Assembly (NCBI GenBank): GCA_025603075.1
Contig: MU626282.1
Location: forward strand, 62,001 to 126,000
Direction of reading: 5' to 3'
DNA from: Neoconidiobolus thromboides FSU 785
Lineage: Eukaryota; Entomophthoromycota; Entomophthoromycetes; Entomophthorales; Neoconidiobolaceae
DNA length: 64,000 bases
The notes under the pieces are model-generated. The model had not been told where the DNA came from, did not search any database, and saw nothing but the letters and a program-made list of their open reading frames with translations. Position 1 is the first letter of the stretch. The number at the start of each line of letters is the position of its first letter. A program made the position numbers and the translations under genes. Positions 23,098 to 34,544 of this stretch are shown here, piece by piece.

Positions 23098-24814
23098 CTA
23101 AAAGTTTTCTTTGTTGTAATGGAACTTAGTACCTTCATTACCTGGCTGCGAATACTGATTGCAATACATATGAAGAGATTTAGACAAAGGTTTGGGTCCG
23201 CAGAAAAATACACCAATATCTGTAGATTTGTGTCTCTCCACTAACTTTTGGAAAATATTATTAAAGTTAGGTCTTCCAAACTGAGTTGGCGATCTTAATC
23301 CTGTTAAAGCATCCTCCTTACCCGCTTCATAATTAAGAGTAAGATTAAGAATCTCATCTGATTTTAATTTTCCTGTTAAAAAGGTGTTGATCTCGATTAT
23401 ATGGGAAGTATCCTCTTGTTCAATCACACTTAGCAGTGATTGAAACCATTCAAAAGCTTCTTTATCACGACAAGTCCATATGAAATATACCTTAGATAAT
23501 CTAGTTTGCTTACTTGGGGTATAAAGACGATACCAAATAGATCTAAGGATAGAAGCGAATGGATTTATACCAATACCTGCGCCAACCAACACAGATACTT
23601 CATAATTGAATACATCTTCCGATGCGCAACCAAAAGGCCCGTCAATCATAATTGAAGGTAAAGCTCTATCCAACAACTCATCGGTAGCAGCCTGTGGAGA
23701 TTTAGCATTTACATCACAGCCCAAACGTTCTGCAAGCGATTTAGTAAAATTGCCAGCCATTCTTATATGTATCGAAGCATAATCGTCTTCTGGAGCAGAG
23801 GTTAAAGTAAAAGGATGCCATTGATGTAGGGAAACTTCTGGGCAATTTAAAAAGATATATTGCCCTGCTTTCATTTTGAAATCCTTCTTTTTAAACTGAA
23901 TTTCTACTACTCTGGAAGGATGATGTACGACCCTAGATATAAAAGTCTCTCTAGACCCTCGCCATTCTCTCATAACTCTTTCATAAAGATATAAAACACC
24001 AGAAAATGTCCAATATTTCCAAAAGGAAGCACCTGCACAATAAGGTGGATGGTCTCTCCTAATTAAGCAAAAACCACCATGGAAACTATACATTAAAAAG
24101 TAGATAGCGAATAGATGATGTGTATACCAAAATAACTCAAAATTTTGTCGACGTACTTTACTAAGGGAAGTGGTACTTATTAAAATGAGACACAGCAACA
24201 TAATGCAACCTGACCATCCAGGTCCTGTTAGAAAAGTATAATGGACCCAACTTTTTCCGGTAATACCACCCACATCGAGGTTGGATAATTTATAAAAATT
24301 GATGAAATGAGCGATTGAATGAGTAATAGAATAAAAGATAACAGTCCAAGCAGTAAGTTTATGAAAAGTCCTATTTTTGTCAAAGGGGATGACATGGTTT
24401 AAAGGGGTAGATCTCAATAAGGAAATAGTAGTACGGCACATTGGTAGAAGGATTAAAGCGGTGTTGATTTCAATTGGTAATGAAGTTGCTCTAGCAACAA
24501 GAAAAGACTCTTGTAAAATATTTCGTACCATACTAAACTCACTGTTGTATTTGTAGTTTACGAAAGCAAACCCAAAGATTAAAATTTGACTGATACACCA
24601 GGTAACCATAAATACAAAGATTGAGGCTATAAATTATATATTATTAGGAGTTATGATGAAGATGCATAAATCGTTTACTTTCATTTTTAATATATCGTGA
24701 TATCTTAGCAACTAATGTTAGTTTACTGTAATCTAATGGAGTTGTCGGTGTCATATAGTTGGAGTTATTATCCAACGACTGGTACCCAGATTTACCTTTA
24801 GCAATTCTGTCCAT
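23098..24814 (-). CDS. NOXA: NADPH oxidase, NoxA type (gp91phox family)
   Basis: Two exons (24814-24679 and 24626-23098) around a 51-bp intron give 554 residues, the usual NoxA length. The six-helix ferric-reductase-like domain carries the heme histidine pairs: H134/H148 in FHKLTAWTVIFYSITHS and H215/H228 in FWYTHHLFAIYFLMYSFHGG, each pair 13-14 apart as in Nox enzymes. The FAD site is HPFTLTSAPED, the NADPH-binding loop is GAGIGINPFASILRS, and the C-terminus has FFCGPKPLSK. There are no EF hands, so it is not a NoxC/Nox5 type. The enzyme transfers electrons across the membrane to make superoxide, which in fungi controls hyphal development and sporulation. The start is chosen because the first exon adds the cytosolic N-terminus and completes the first helix. 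Confidence 0.95.
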
Positions 24815-25715
24815 TTTATAGTATTTTATTTAACAGTATCAAACTAATTGTCAAGGACAAGGACAGTGGTAGTGAAAGTTGAAAGTCACTTTAAACAAAA
24901 ACAAATATAAAGATTTAAAAATTTTAAAAGATGGGCTTTTATATTCAAAATGTTGTAATTTACTAATGGCTCTTAATTTATTGACCTTAAACCACTCATT
25001 AGTACAATTACTAAATATCAATGCTAAATGCTTTCCATAAATTCAATAGCTGAGTTTATTACAATTTTCTCTAAATAATTGTTTTTGAGATTTCTTAAGA
25101 TCTTTTGTATCTGAAAAGTACAATTTTAAAGTGCAATTGTATTTATTCTAAACTTAAACTGCGGTAAAGGCTTGTAAGGGTTTATTAAAAAATATGTTCT
25201 GGTTTTTAAAGTTTAGTGCAAATAATGTTAAGTTTCAAGACATCAATTATTTAACGAAAATCTAAAAAAAGCTACACTTTAATTTATGTAAAATATTCAG
25301 CATTGATCTTTATTAACTATCTAAACATTAAGTGGAGGATAAATTTGGTAACTTAACGGCTATTAAATTTTGTCCATAAATTTTATCAAATCAGTAAGAT
25401 GAACGTGATATTTGAGTACTCTAGTAACACTTTAACACATTAATACATTATAAAGAAATTAGTTTTTATGTTTTGCTTTAATATGTTAAATCACCTATAA
25501 AATATAGTTAACAATTTAAAAATAATAATAAAGCGATTATATAAAATAAAACAAATTCTACTGTCTTTTTTATTATTTAGCAATACATAACTCATTACCA
25601 CTTTATCTTAAAATTGCGTCATTCATTTTTTTACATAGTATTTGTCATAAAAACAAATATAAAAACCATCCCATCTCAACCATATTAAACAATTTAACCT
25701 AAAAGTCAATAAATA
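24815..25715. other. divergent intergenic region
   Basis: Separates the leftward NoxA gene from the rightward rhodanese gene, so it holds both promoters. AT-rich, with no repeat or RNA signal recognised. Confidence 0.6.
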
Positions 25716-26362
25716 ATGCATAATCTACTATCCTTGAGTCTAAGAAGATTGATGAAACCTTCAAGTTTATTTAAGCCGTTAATTGCTAACAATACTCCAG
25801 CATTGACTTCCATCACAAGACAATTCACTTTAACTTCCAGAGTTTTAGACACTAACAACTCAATAAAACCAGTGGATGTTACTCTTTCAGAGTTATTAAA
25901 GTTAATTCAAAGCGATTCAAAAAAAACTAAAGGTAGTTTTAACTAAATAAAACCATATTATAGAAATAACAAGTTGTTAGATTTTACTTTAATTGACGTA
26001 CGTGAAAAGCAAGAGCGTTTAGAAGGTGCTATACCAAATTCGAAATGGCTGCCCTTAGGCGAACTTGAAAGCGCCTTAAAATTAGACCCTCATGATTTTA
26101 AAGCAAAATATAAGTTTGAAAAATTTGAAACAGATAAACCAGTTATCTTCCACTGTAGATCTGGTGTTAGATCTGGTAAAGCACAAGATATCGCTATTCA
26201 ACTAGGATATAAAAAGTAAGTTTTATTAGTTGTTTTGAGGCTGTATTAGTGGTATTAACTTTATCCTTTTATTGTTATAGTGCTAGAAATTATAAAGGTA
26301 GTTGGTTAGAATTCTCAAAAGAAAAACCAGAGCTTGTCTGGATTGACCAAGACCTTAAATAA
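25716..26362 (+). CDS. mitochondrial rhodanese-domain protein (thiosulfate sulfurtransferase type)
   Basis: Three exons (25716-25932, 25981-26215, 26281-26362), introns of 48 and 65 bp, 177 residues. The N-terminal ~60 residues are basic, amphipathic and Ser/Thr-rich (MHNLLSLSLRRLMKPSSLF), a good mitochondrial presequence. A single rhodanese domain follows: LIDVREKQERLEGAIPNSK, then the active loop HCRSGVRSG with the catalytic Cys, and a C-terminal KGSWLEFSKEKPELV segment. The layout resembles the single-domain yeast Rdl proteins, which move sulfane sulfur from thiosulfate. The first intron must end at ATTAG (25980) to keep the frame; the nearer TATAG does not. Confidence 0.9.
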
Positions 26363-26476
26363 AGTAAAGCTTATATGTTATTATAGTAATTTTATGTCAT
26401 CCTATTTTAAAAAGGTTAATAAAAGTAAAAAATAATAATAATACTTTTTATAATAACATCTAATTTTATTTATGAT

Positions 26477-27475
26477 TTATTTAGTTTCATTTTCATTTTT
26501 AAAGATATCGGACAATAAAGCTTTATTATTAGCCTTTTTGTTGTCCTCAGTTTGATTTCTATTATTATTGTTGTTATTATCCTTCTTTCTCAAAAAACTA
26601 GCACTTGAATTGTTCTTGTTTCTAAAATTAAATTGATTATTCTTCACATCTGATCTTAATAAGGAGTCAAACACCTTATTGAAGTAAGTCATATTAATAG
26701 AGTTGCTGTTGTTGCTAGCTTCGCTTAAACTTTGATTACGATTGTGTTTAAATAAGTTTAATGTAACTCTAGGTGCTCCATCTTTATCAATATAAGCTTC
26801 TTGTACATAGAATTGACGTACTTCATGATTGAATGGATTAATCTCATTATCATCTCCTTTATTACCACTTTGCCAGTTACGACCAACGGATACTTTAGCC
26901 AAATAAGATACCACGCCGTTGACGCCCACGGCATGGGCTCCAAATTTAACTCTACCAAGTATTCTACCTTCCACAACTTTCTTTTCTCCACGAGTACTAC
27001 GGTACATTGGGGGAGCTTTTACGGCCAATTGATGAGTATCAAGTAAATTAAAAAACTCATTAATAGCCGATATTTGATTATCCAGTTTTCCATATCGATT
27101 CTTGAATTCTACTTGGCGCTCTTTGGCTTTAGCTAACAACTGTTGGAATTGTTCTTCACTCAACTCAGTTAAATCTATTTTTCTATCTGCCGAAAAACCT
27201 GTCCAATTCTTTTCACTTTGATTACCAAAGTTTTGATTCCATCTTTTGAGGAACAATACATCATGCAGAGCACTATCAAATGGTGTTTGACGTTCTGCGG
27301 TGTCAATTGCTTTTACTGTTATTACAGGTGAACGCCATGCTTTTGGTAAGTTTCTTTTTAATCCCCAATCACCGATCTTTTTGGCTGAACCATGGGTGGT
27401 ATACACTTGCTTGATGGTAGGATCGTAAGTGGCAAACTTAGATGCTCGAAATAATTGTGCAAATGATTTAGACAT
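26477..27475 (-). CDS. MRP51: mitochondrial small-subunit ribosomal protein Mrp51 (bS1m)
   Basis: Intronless, 332 residues, close to yeast Mrp51 (344). The N-terminus has the family pattern FAQLFRASKFATYDPTIKQV, then KKIGDWGLKRNLPK and WNQNFG. The C-terminal ~70 residues are Asn/Lys-rich and low complexity (runs of N), not conserved. The family is specific to fungal mitochondrial ribosomes and helps recruit mitochondrial mRNAs. Its 3' end faces the rhodanese gene 114 bp away. Confidence 0.92.
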   Translation of the reverse strand: MSKSFAQLFRASKFATYDPTIKQVYTTHGSAKKIGDWGLKRNLPKAWRSPVITVKAIDTAERQTPFDSALHDVLFLKRWNQNFGNQSEKNWTGFSADRKIDLTELSEEQFQQLLAKAKERQVEFKNRYGKLDNQISAINEFFNLLDTHQLAVKAPPMYRSTRGEKKVVEGRILGRVKFGAHAVGVNGVVSYLAKVSVGRNWQSGNKGDDNEINPFNHEVRQFYVQEAYIDKDGAPRVTLNLFKHNRNQSLSEASNNSNSINMTYFNKVFDSLLRSDVKNNQFNFRNKNNSSASFLRKKDNNNNNNRNQTEDNKKANNKALLSDIFKNENETK

Positions 27476-28197
27476 TGCTTTTATGTCAGTTATTGAGTTT
27501 TGATTTTTGTCTTATTTAAAATCTCAAAATTTAAAAATTTGGTTAAATTTGGGATTGATTTTTATGGGTTGGAAATTGACTATTTCTATTTGCAAAAATT
27601 GAATTAGCATTTGAGTTTACATTTGTGCATCTAATTAATGACTTTACCTTTGAAACATGGAAATTTTAAAATCCTGGTTAAAAAAATTCCATTTCATTTT
27701 TTTGTCCATTTTATATGTAGTGTATAAATTTCTTAAATCTTAGATAATGAATAAAACGCTCTCATGGAGTAATTTTAAAAAATGCAACTAATTTCATAGT
27801 ATGTGGTTAGTTTGCAATTTTTACTAATTTAAATTGGACAAAAATTGAGCTGAGCTCTTAAACTAATTCATATAATACTGTTTTTGATCTAATAAGTGTA
27901 TAAAAGCTATACCCAAGAATGTCTTTTTTCTACTGTCATTTACTATTTTAATACAAGTGTTATAAAAGATTCACTATTATGCTGAAAAAGTTGAAAAGGT
28001 CACGTATGCCTCTATTAAAAATAAAATTAACTTTTAATTAAGATGTGTGGATGTATTTTTTTTAACAATTTTACTAACAGTCTTTCCACTCAAACAGTGC
28101 TTAAAAAATGGAAAATAATAAGTTAAAAAAACATTCCCATATAATTATATTATCAGTAGTAATTGAGCATATGTTTATTTAATAGATTTAGGATATA
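27476..28197. other. intergenic with one MITE
   Basis: Upstream of MRP51 and downstream of HOP2. The only feature is MITE copy 9 at 28043-28142. Confidence 0.6.
28043..28142 (-). mobile_element. MITE copy 9
   Basis: Left end ATGTGTGGATG, right end CATTCCCATAT. Reverse-orientation core TTTCCACTCAAACAGTGCTT. A few bases are missing near the left arm (the TGTGTTTAAG part is reduced). Confidence 0.8.
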
Positions 28198-29149
28198 TTA
28201 TAATTTTAATATTTCATAAAAATTTATATTTAACATAGAGTCATCCTCAAGGTTAATTTCATCCTAAAGCTAATATTAATTGATTTTTATTTAAAAAAGG
28301 ATAAAATACCATAAATTCGGACATTTTCTTATCACTGTTTTCTAAAATTTTATTTATAATAGAGTAAAACTAAAAACTAAAAATGTGATAAAGATAAGTC
28401 AAATAAAATTACCAGCTTTTTTCTATTAACATAAAGATTTTTATATTTAGCAAATTGCGTTTGTATTTCTGGTGCTTCATTTAAATATTCATTTTCGGAG
28501 GAGTCATTTAACAAATTGTTTATCTTTTCTATTTTATTGTTTAAATTGTTTATCTAATATTTTTTAGTATGACTATATATCTGTTAAATAAGATACATTT
28601 TCATTTAATAATTTGATGTCTGACTCAATCTTGTCAATAGGCTCCAAATTTGCATACTTTTTGTATTCTTTATCTAACTCTTTATTCAACTCCTGCTCTT
28701 GTTTAAGTACATTAGATAGTCTTTCGTTCTCATTCTCAATATCTTCCATTTCTTTTTCACTTGGCTTATCTTCATCCTCCTATCAATATTAATTTCTAAT
28801 AACTTCATAACATTTAAGCAACCTGTTTTATACAATAAATAACAGTTTTATTGTATGTTTTACTAATAAGTTTATCCTCCAATGCTAATTTAGCTATTGC
28901 TTTCTGGATTGTTGCTTTACTGATTTTATCCGCTAGGTTATTTACAATATCATCTACAATATTAAAATATTAAGTTAAATTAAATTAAGCTAAATTGTTA
29001 TACTTATTCCATATGGTCGATTTTGAAGTTTCATGTAGTTTAAAATGTGTTCATCTTAATAAAATTTAACTATCATCTTTTTTATTAATGTTTTAAATAC
29101 CTGCTTCTTCACCATCAAGTCCATTAACTAACTTTTTTTTAACAGCCAT
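28198..29149 (-). CDS. HOP2: Hop2 (TBPIP/PSMC3IP) meiotic recombination factor
   Basis: Multi-exon gene, ATG at 29149-29147, TAA at 28200-28198. The first exons (29149-29101, 29054-29004) and the third join to an N-terminal winged-helix domain: ILNYMKLQNRPYGI, DIVNNLADKISKATIQKAIA, DKLISKTYNKTVIYCI, closely following Hop2. A leucine-zipper-like coiled coil follows (EMEDIENENERLSNVLKQEQ), then FAKYKNLYVNRKKL, and an acidic end DEINLEDDSMLNINFYEIL that matches the Hop2 C-terminus. Hop2-Mnd1 promotes strand invasion by Dmc1/Rad51 in meiosis. One late junction is unresolved: joining CTG|GTAATT to TTTTAG|AAAAC puts the last exons one base out of frame, so there may be a non-canonical splice, a missed micro-exon or a frameshift. 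Confidence 0.82.
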
Positions 29150-29832
29150 TGTATTTAAATATAATTCAACTTTCGAATTTTATACTTTTATTTATATATA
29201 TATCATAAATGCATTATATTGATACTATATAAGAAGTGTACAATAAACTAATTTGATTTTGTTATTAGTATTGTATTTTTGAATAACTTTAAATCTTTGA
29301 AAGAATTTAATAATAAATGCATTTTAGATAAATTAGTAAGCGAGGGAGCATTTTAACTAGGAAACTGTAGTAATCTTCTCATCAATAATCTTTTTCATCA
29401 TAATTAATATGCGTGAGTTTAGATGAGGCAATAGATTATAACTAAATTGTATATTCGACTATTTTAAAGCATAATTTAATATATTTACAACTCTTAGAAG
29501 TGAGGCTTTGAGCTGATTTTAAGCTTTAAAGATAAATAGTATAGTTTGGAGTATATCAATTGCAAAATACTTCTTATATTTACTCATTCAAAGTTGTTTT
29601 GAATTTTGTAATATTGAATATCAAAATTATTTCTTAAAGCATGAACCTTAACCTATATGCTTTGTAAAAAGGGCTTCTAAATATGGAGAATTTGATTGAA
29701 TACTTTATGCTTACGTTGCAATATCAAATAAAATTAAAAGTTTAAGGATAACCTTATACGAAATTAGAATTAATCTTTTAAACCTTCTTTAATTAAAACG
29801 ATTTCATAAACTACATAAGCTAATATTTAGAT
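29150..29832. other. divergent intergenic region
   Basis: Separates the leftward HOP2 gene from the rightward nucleoside hydrolase. AT-rich, with no repeat or RNA recognised. Confidence 0.6.
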
Positions 29833-31026
29833 ATGAGTTTCAACAACATAAACGAAAAAATCAACATGATCATAGATACTGATCCTGGCGTAGATGATAT
29901 CTTAGCTTTATTATTAGCTTTTAGAGCTCAGCATGTTGATGTTAAATCCATCTGTCTAACTCATGGTAACACCAACTTAAACAACGTAATGCGAAATTTT
30001 TGCTCTCTATTTCATACTTTGACTTTACAACATAACTACAACTTGGCTAAAGATCAAAACGCCAAAGATTTATTTTCAAAGCCAAATTTACCGCGTGTAG
30101 CTATAGGTTCAACTGCCCCTATGAAAGGAGATTGTTTTGCGGCTGAAGATGTACATGGTAGTGATGGATTTGGTAACTTAACAAATACACATCCCCATTT
30201 TATTGATAATGAATTCAAATCCAAGTTGTCTAAAGAAGTAGCATTTGAAAATAAAGTAAACGATACCGGAGCAAGATTTGAAGTTAGTGAATACAATGCA
30301 GTAGATGAGATCCTTTTTCAATTAAAAAACAATCCACCGTTCACTATTACTATTGTTACTTTAGGGCCTTTAACCAATCTTGCTAAAGCGATACAAAAGG
30401 ATGCTTATACTGTAGGTTTGGCAAAACATATTTACATCATGGGCGGTGCTTGTAAAGTACCTGGAAATGTAACCACTGAAGCAGAATTTAATTTCTTTGC
30501 TGATGGGTATGCGGCAAAGGTAGTACTTGACGCTACCAGAAATTTCGATGAAGCAGCTCATTTAGAAAGGATAAAAAATAGCTCAATTGATACCAAATTT
30601 GATACTATATTACCACTAGCTATCTCTTTAGTGCCATTAGATATTACAATGAGTACTTATTTGCTTCGTAAAACAATTGAAAATAAAGTAGGACTGAAAC
30701 AGGATATACCGTTAGCTAGCTTTTTCAAGAATTTGTTAAATGTTGCGATTGAATGGTCTTTAGAATTTGAGAAAGTTGATGGGATTGCGTTACACGATCC
30801 CTTGTGTATGGGCATTGCTATAGGATTAGTAAAACCAAAAACAGAGTATGAGACTATAGATGTACACTATGAGCATGAGCATTTACTCGGTAAATGTGTG
30901 ATTAAAACTACCTTAACTGAAAGCCCAGATGTAAAGAAAGATTGTTCTTGTGTTAGAGTTTGTTATTCTTTTGATGAAGCTGATGGATTTCAACATTCCT
31001 TAATGAATTATATTTTTGAAAATTAA
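29833..31026 (+). CDS. inosine-uridine-type nucleoside hydrolase
   Basis: Intronless, 397 residues. The N-terminal MIIDTDPGVDDILALLLA is the Ca2+-binding DxDxxxDD signature of nucleoside hydrolases. Further family motifs are LGPLTNLAKA, YIMGGACKVPGNVT, EFNFFADGYAA and ALHDPLCMGIAIG. The enzyme cleaves the N-glycosidic bond of ribonucleosides in salvage; substrate preference (for example uridine, as in yeast Urh1) cannot be read from the sequence. It is somewhat longer than bacterial IU-NH because of inserts near residues 65-150. Lack of an intron is unusual here. Confidence 0.95.
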   Translation: MSFNNINEKINMIIDTDPGVDDILALLLAFRAQHVDVKSICLTHGNTNLNNVMRNFCSLFHTLTLQHNYNLAKDQNAKDLFSKPNLPRVAIGSTAPMKGDCFAAEDVHGSDGFGNLTNTHPHFIDNEFKSKLSKEVAFENKVNDTGARFEVSEYNAVDEILFQLKNNPPFTITIVTLGPLTNLAKAIQKDAYTVGLAKHIYIMGGACKVPGNVTTEAEFNFFADGYAAKVVLDATRNFDEAAHLERIKNSSIDTKFDTILPLAISLVPLDITMSTYLLRKTIENKVGLKQDIPLASFFKNLLNVAIEWSLEFEKVDGIALHDPLCMGIAIGLVKPKTEYETIDVHYEHEHLLGKCVIKTTLTESPDVKKDCSCVRVCYSFDEADGFQHSLMNYIFEN

Positions 31027-32206
31027 ATATTGACACTCTTAATATATCTCACTATAGTTAATTAAATTTTGATGTCTTTATTTCGATTATTTTATCTTTA
31101 TTTATAAACCAGCCTCAAGGCATTGACAATTATATAATAGTTAAAGAATGAGCTTTCAGTAATATTTAATTTTAATTCTTGAAAATTATCTTCTCATGTG
31201 AATGAATTCCTTATAAACAAAACTTTACTTAACTTATTGCTGATTTTAAAATGAATCGAATTTTCATCTCCAGAGTTCCAAGAAATTACATAAGTTCTCC
31301 TCCAATCATATATATAACAATAAAAAATATCAAACTAATGTCATATTCCAATATAATTAATTTTCTGCAAAAAATAATCATATTAAAAATTGAAACAGAG
31401 AATTTTTTATAAATTAAACCACTTTTAGCGGTAAATTTTGAAATGTTCCAAAAACCGAAAGAGTACATCATATTGGCTTGATTCGGATAGTTTATCTCCC
31501 CAAAAAATAATATTTAACAAATATAATTTGGAGTAAGATATGTTTAATAATATGTTTTATAACATGCGTTAGATAGTATATTTTTTAAAGTTATCTTTTA
31601 TACATTTTAGTTAAAATATTTAACTTTAAAATTTTTAACAAGAAGCTAACGCTATCAATAAATTAACTACAATTGTTATTTTTGTAACTTAAAGAAATTA
31701 AAGTTTAGGCCAATTACAGTCTTTTAATTTTATACTTGGTAATGATGAAAAAATCCTATCTTTATTCCCAATATTTATTAATAGCTGATAACAATTTCGT
31801 AAAGTAGCTAAGAATTGTCACCACATGTAGCCAAAAAAATAAAATTAATTAATAAGGCCGATTTTATTTAATGATTATCCAAAAATTGACCCAAAAATTC
31901 CGTGAACTGAAAATGATGGAGCCAATCATGATAATTGAAATTTCCCAAAATCAAAGTTTCCTAAACTAAAAGTGGCAATTTTTCACTATTTCCATTACCG
32001 TTGCTTTTAAAAAGTTTTTGTATTTTTCTTTTATTTATTTCTTTACTCTAAGCTTTTTTATACTATTTATTGATTAAAGTTTGAGTATCATTATCTCATA
32101 GTGAATAGTGTTTAGTTATAAAACATCCTTATTCAATACTAATTTAATCCCACCCTCTTTCACCCTTTCTATTTAATAAAACTGACATCTACCCGATAAC
32201 TTCTCA
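31027..32206. other. intergenic, no features seen
   Basis: 1.2 kb of AT-rich sequence between two rightward genes. No MITE, tRNA or spliced ORF was recognised. The last ~100 bases are C/T-rich (CCCACCCTCTTTCACCCTTT), probably the promoter/leader of the next gene. Confidence 0.55.
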
Positions 32207-33229
32207 ATGAATATGTTTGCTGAAAAAGAACTTAGAGAATGGAATAAGACAGAGTATTTTAAACAAAACCATAAACAATATGTTAAATCAAAAACACAAG
32301 TCAACCCGATAAACAACCCGAATGAACTACCACCATTGTATAAATATCCATTAGATATACTTAAATCTCATCTGGCAAGAAATGAAAAGATGCTAAACGA
32401 TAGGTAAGATAAAGTAGTAAAAACGTGGTCGATATGAACTAATTATTTGAATAGAGAGTTTGTTGAAAAGCTTCCAGATAAAGGAAAAAAGTTATACGAA
32501 TCAAACAAATTAATTAAAGAAGCAATTAATATAAAGTTAAAATTCAGTGCCGTTCCACCACCATCAGTGCCCAATAAAGTGACCAAAAGCTATAACCATA
32601 CTCAAACACGATCTTTAAGTGATGCAGAAATAAAAGCATTGCGAAGTCGGATGCTTAAACAAGGCAATCGATCTCAAGATGCAAGTATGGATTCTATTAA
32701 TGAACAGATCAAAAAGTTGTCAATTGGTAACAAGTCGTATACCAGTAGCTCAGAAACCAGTAGTTCGTCTAGAGAAAGTTTATCCTCAATATCAAGCTTG
32801 GCCAATAGCTCTGAAAATATAGCAAAGCTTCGAAATACAATAAATAGAACAAATCTAGAAGTACAAGACATCAGCTATAGCAGTAGAAAATATCCTGCCT
32901 CCTCTAGGAGTCATACGGCTAGTAGAGAAGACATTTATAAACAACAATCTGAGCAGGAAAGAAGGCGTCAGGTAAACTTGATTGTAGCTTTGGTTTAATA
33001 GATATTAATTTGTTTTTTAGCATGAAGTTATGTTACATAAAATGGCCAACCAGCCAAAGGGAACTAAACCGAAACATGTACAGCAATCACAAAGGTAAGA
33101 TATCATATATTATGTAATAAGATACAAGTACTAAAATGTTATTATAGACGCCCATTGTTTACAGGGTTTGATTGTGACGATGATGACTCCGATGACTTTG
33201 ATGGCTTTAGTGAGGATGAATACTGTTAG
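32207..33229 (+). CDS. Gdown1/GRINL1A (POLR2M)-like protein
   Basis: Four exons (32207-32403, 32455-32971, 33021-33094, 33148-33229), introns 49-53 bp, 289 residues. The diagnostic block spans the first junction: LDILKSHLARNEKMLNDR then [20 protein letters not shown], which follows human GRINL1A ([21 protein letters not shown]). The middle is Ser-rich and disordered, and the C-terminus is strongly acidic (DCDDDDSDDFDGFSEDEYC). In animals Gdown1 binds RNA polymerase II, competes with TFIIF and makes polymerase depend on Mediator. The match is to the short LPDKGKK region; the rest is not conserved, so function is inference. The product is nuclear if the assignment holds. Confidence 0.7.
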
Positions 33230-34544
33230 AGTTTAACATCATTGACTTGTTTTAGTGGTATTAGGTTTTAAAATTGAATAATAACTAACTTATTTTGGCA
33301 ATTATCTCTTTGTTTGGGTGCTATGTTTCATTTAAATAATCTTGCTTATCTTGGACCCTTTTTTTACATGCATTGAAATAAAGTTTACATCATTTGTATA
33401 GTTTTAATGCGATCTTTCTCTTATCTCTGTTTAAACTTTAATCTCAATTTATTAATAAACAAGTTATTTCTTCTTCGAGTAGATATCCCCTACTTTTATT
33501 CTTAGTAAATTCAACTTTATGCTAGCTAATTAATTAATAATACTTTCGCGCTAACCAAGATTTCATTAATTTAAATTAATTAAATTAAATTTTGATAAAA
33601 ACATCAATTTTTTATTAAATGTCTTATCATCATCTATCAAATGATGTATGTGTCTAAAACTAAAAAAAAGAAAGGTTTAAAAAATAAAAAGATTTAAAGG
33701 TATATATGGCATAAATGGAAGGTATTTTTAGTTTAGAATAGACTAGTAATTTTAAAGCTTAATTTTTATAGATAGAAGCAAAGCTTTATTCTTTATTCTC
33801 AAAATGACGCTTTTTTTGTTAAAAGCAATACTAGATTGATGAACAATATTGGAGATGTTTTTTTGGCTTCATCATTTTTTCCATTTTTTAAGCACTATTT
33901 GAGTGAAAAATTGTTACTAAAATTCTTAAGTACAAAAATACATCCCCATCAATAACAATATGAGCTAAAATTAAAAATAAGGGTTAAGGATCTCTTATCT
34001 GTATTCTATTTTTAAAAAATGATATAAGTTATTATTAGAAATTAGCAGCAAGTGTCTTTTGTTTCTTTGTACGCTTTTAAGCTGTTTAAAAAATGGTCAA
34101 AAAATTAAACTGAGTACAAAAATAGTAGCATTTCTATAAAATACCCCTTTGTTATATTGACATTTGTGAAAATTTTTCATCTAATTATTGTTTATTTCAT
34201 GTCATATTTATTCTGTATAAGTCTCAGCACTTTCATAAAGACAAAGAGATTTTTTAGTGTAGAGATTATATTACTGCTACTATTAAATGTACTATTAACA
34301 ATCTATTTTTAAATATAAGAAAAGTTTGAAATTTTTTTATAATAAATTGCTGCTTTCAAACAATGTCCACACCATATGCTAAAAAATATTGTCACTTTAA
34401 AGTTAAATTTTGAGCAAAAACTATTGGTTCTAAAATTTAAATTTCACAATTACAAAACGATGTCCTAATTAAAAATTTAATGTTTTAACCCTTGTAATTA
34501 AAACAACAGCTACAGATATAGGATAAGGTACGAGTAAGGATAAG
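33230..34544. other. intergenic with one MITE
   Basis: Contains MITE copy 10 (33847-33949) and otherwise plain AT-rich DNA upstream of the Rad60-like gene. Confidence 0.6.
33847..33949 (+). mobile_element. MITE copy 10
   Basis: Left end ATTGGAGATG, right end CATCCCCAT; core TTTTTTCCATTTTTTAAGCA intact. CAATA occurs immediately outside both ends (CAATAT at left, CAATAA at right), a possible short target duplication. Confidence 0.82.

Noticed and set aside
30184-30198. ACATCCCCAT resembling a MITE end
   Set aside because: It is coding sequence of the nucleoside hydrolase (T-H-P-H-F) and no other MITE sequence is near.
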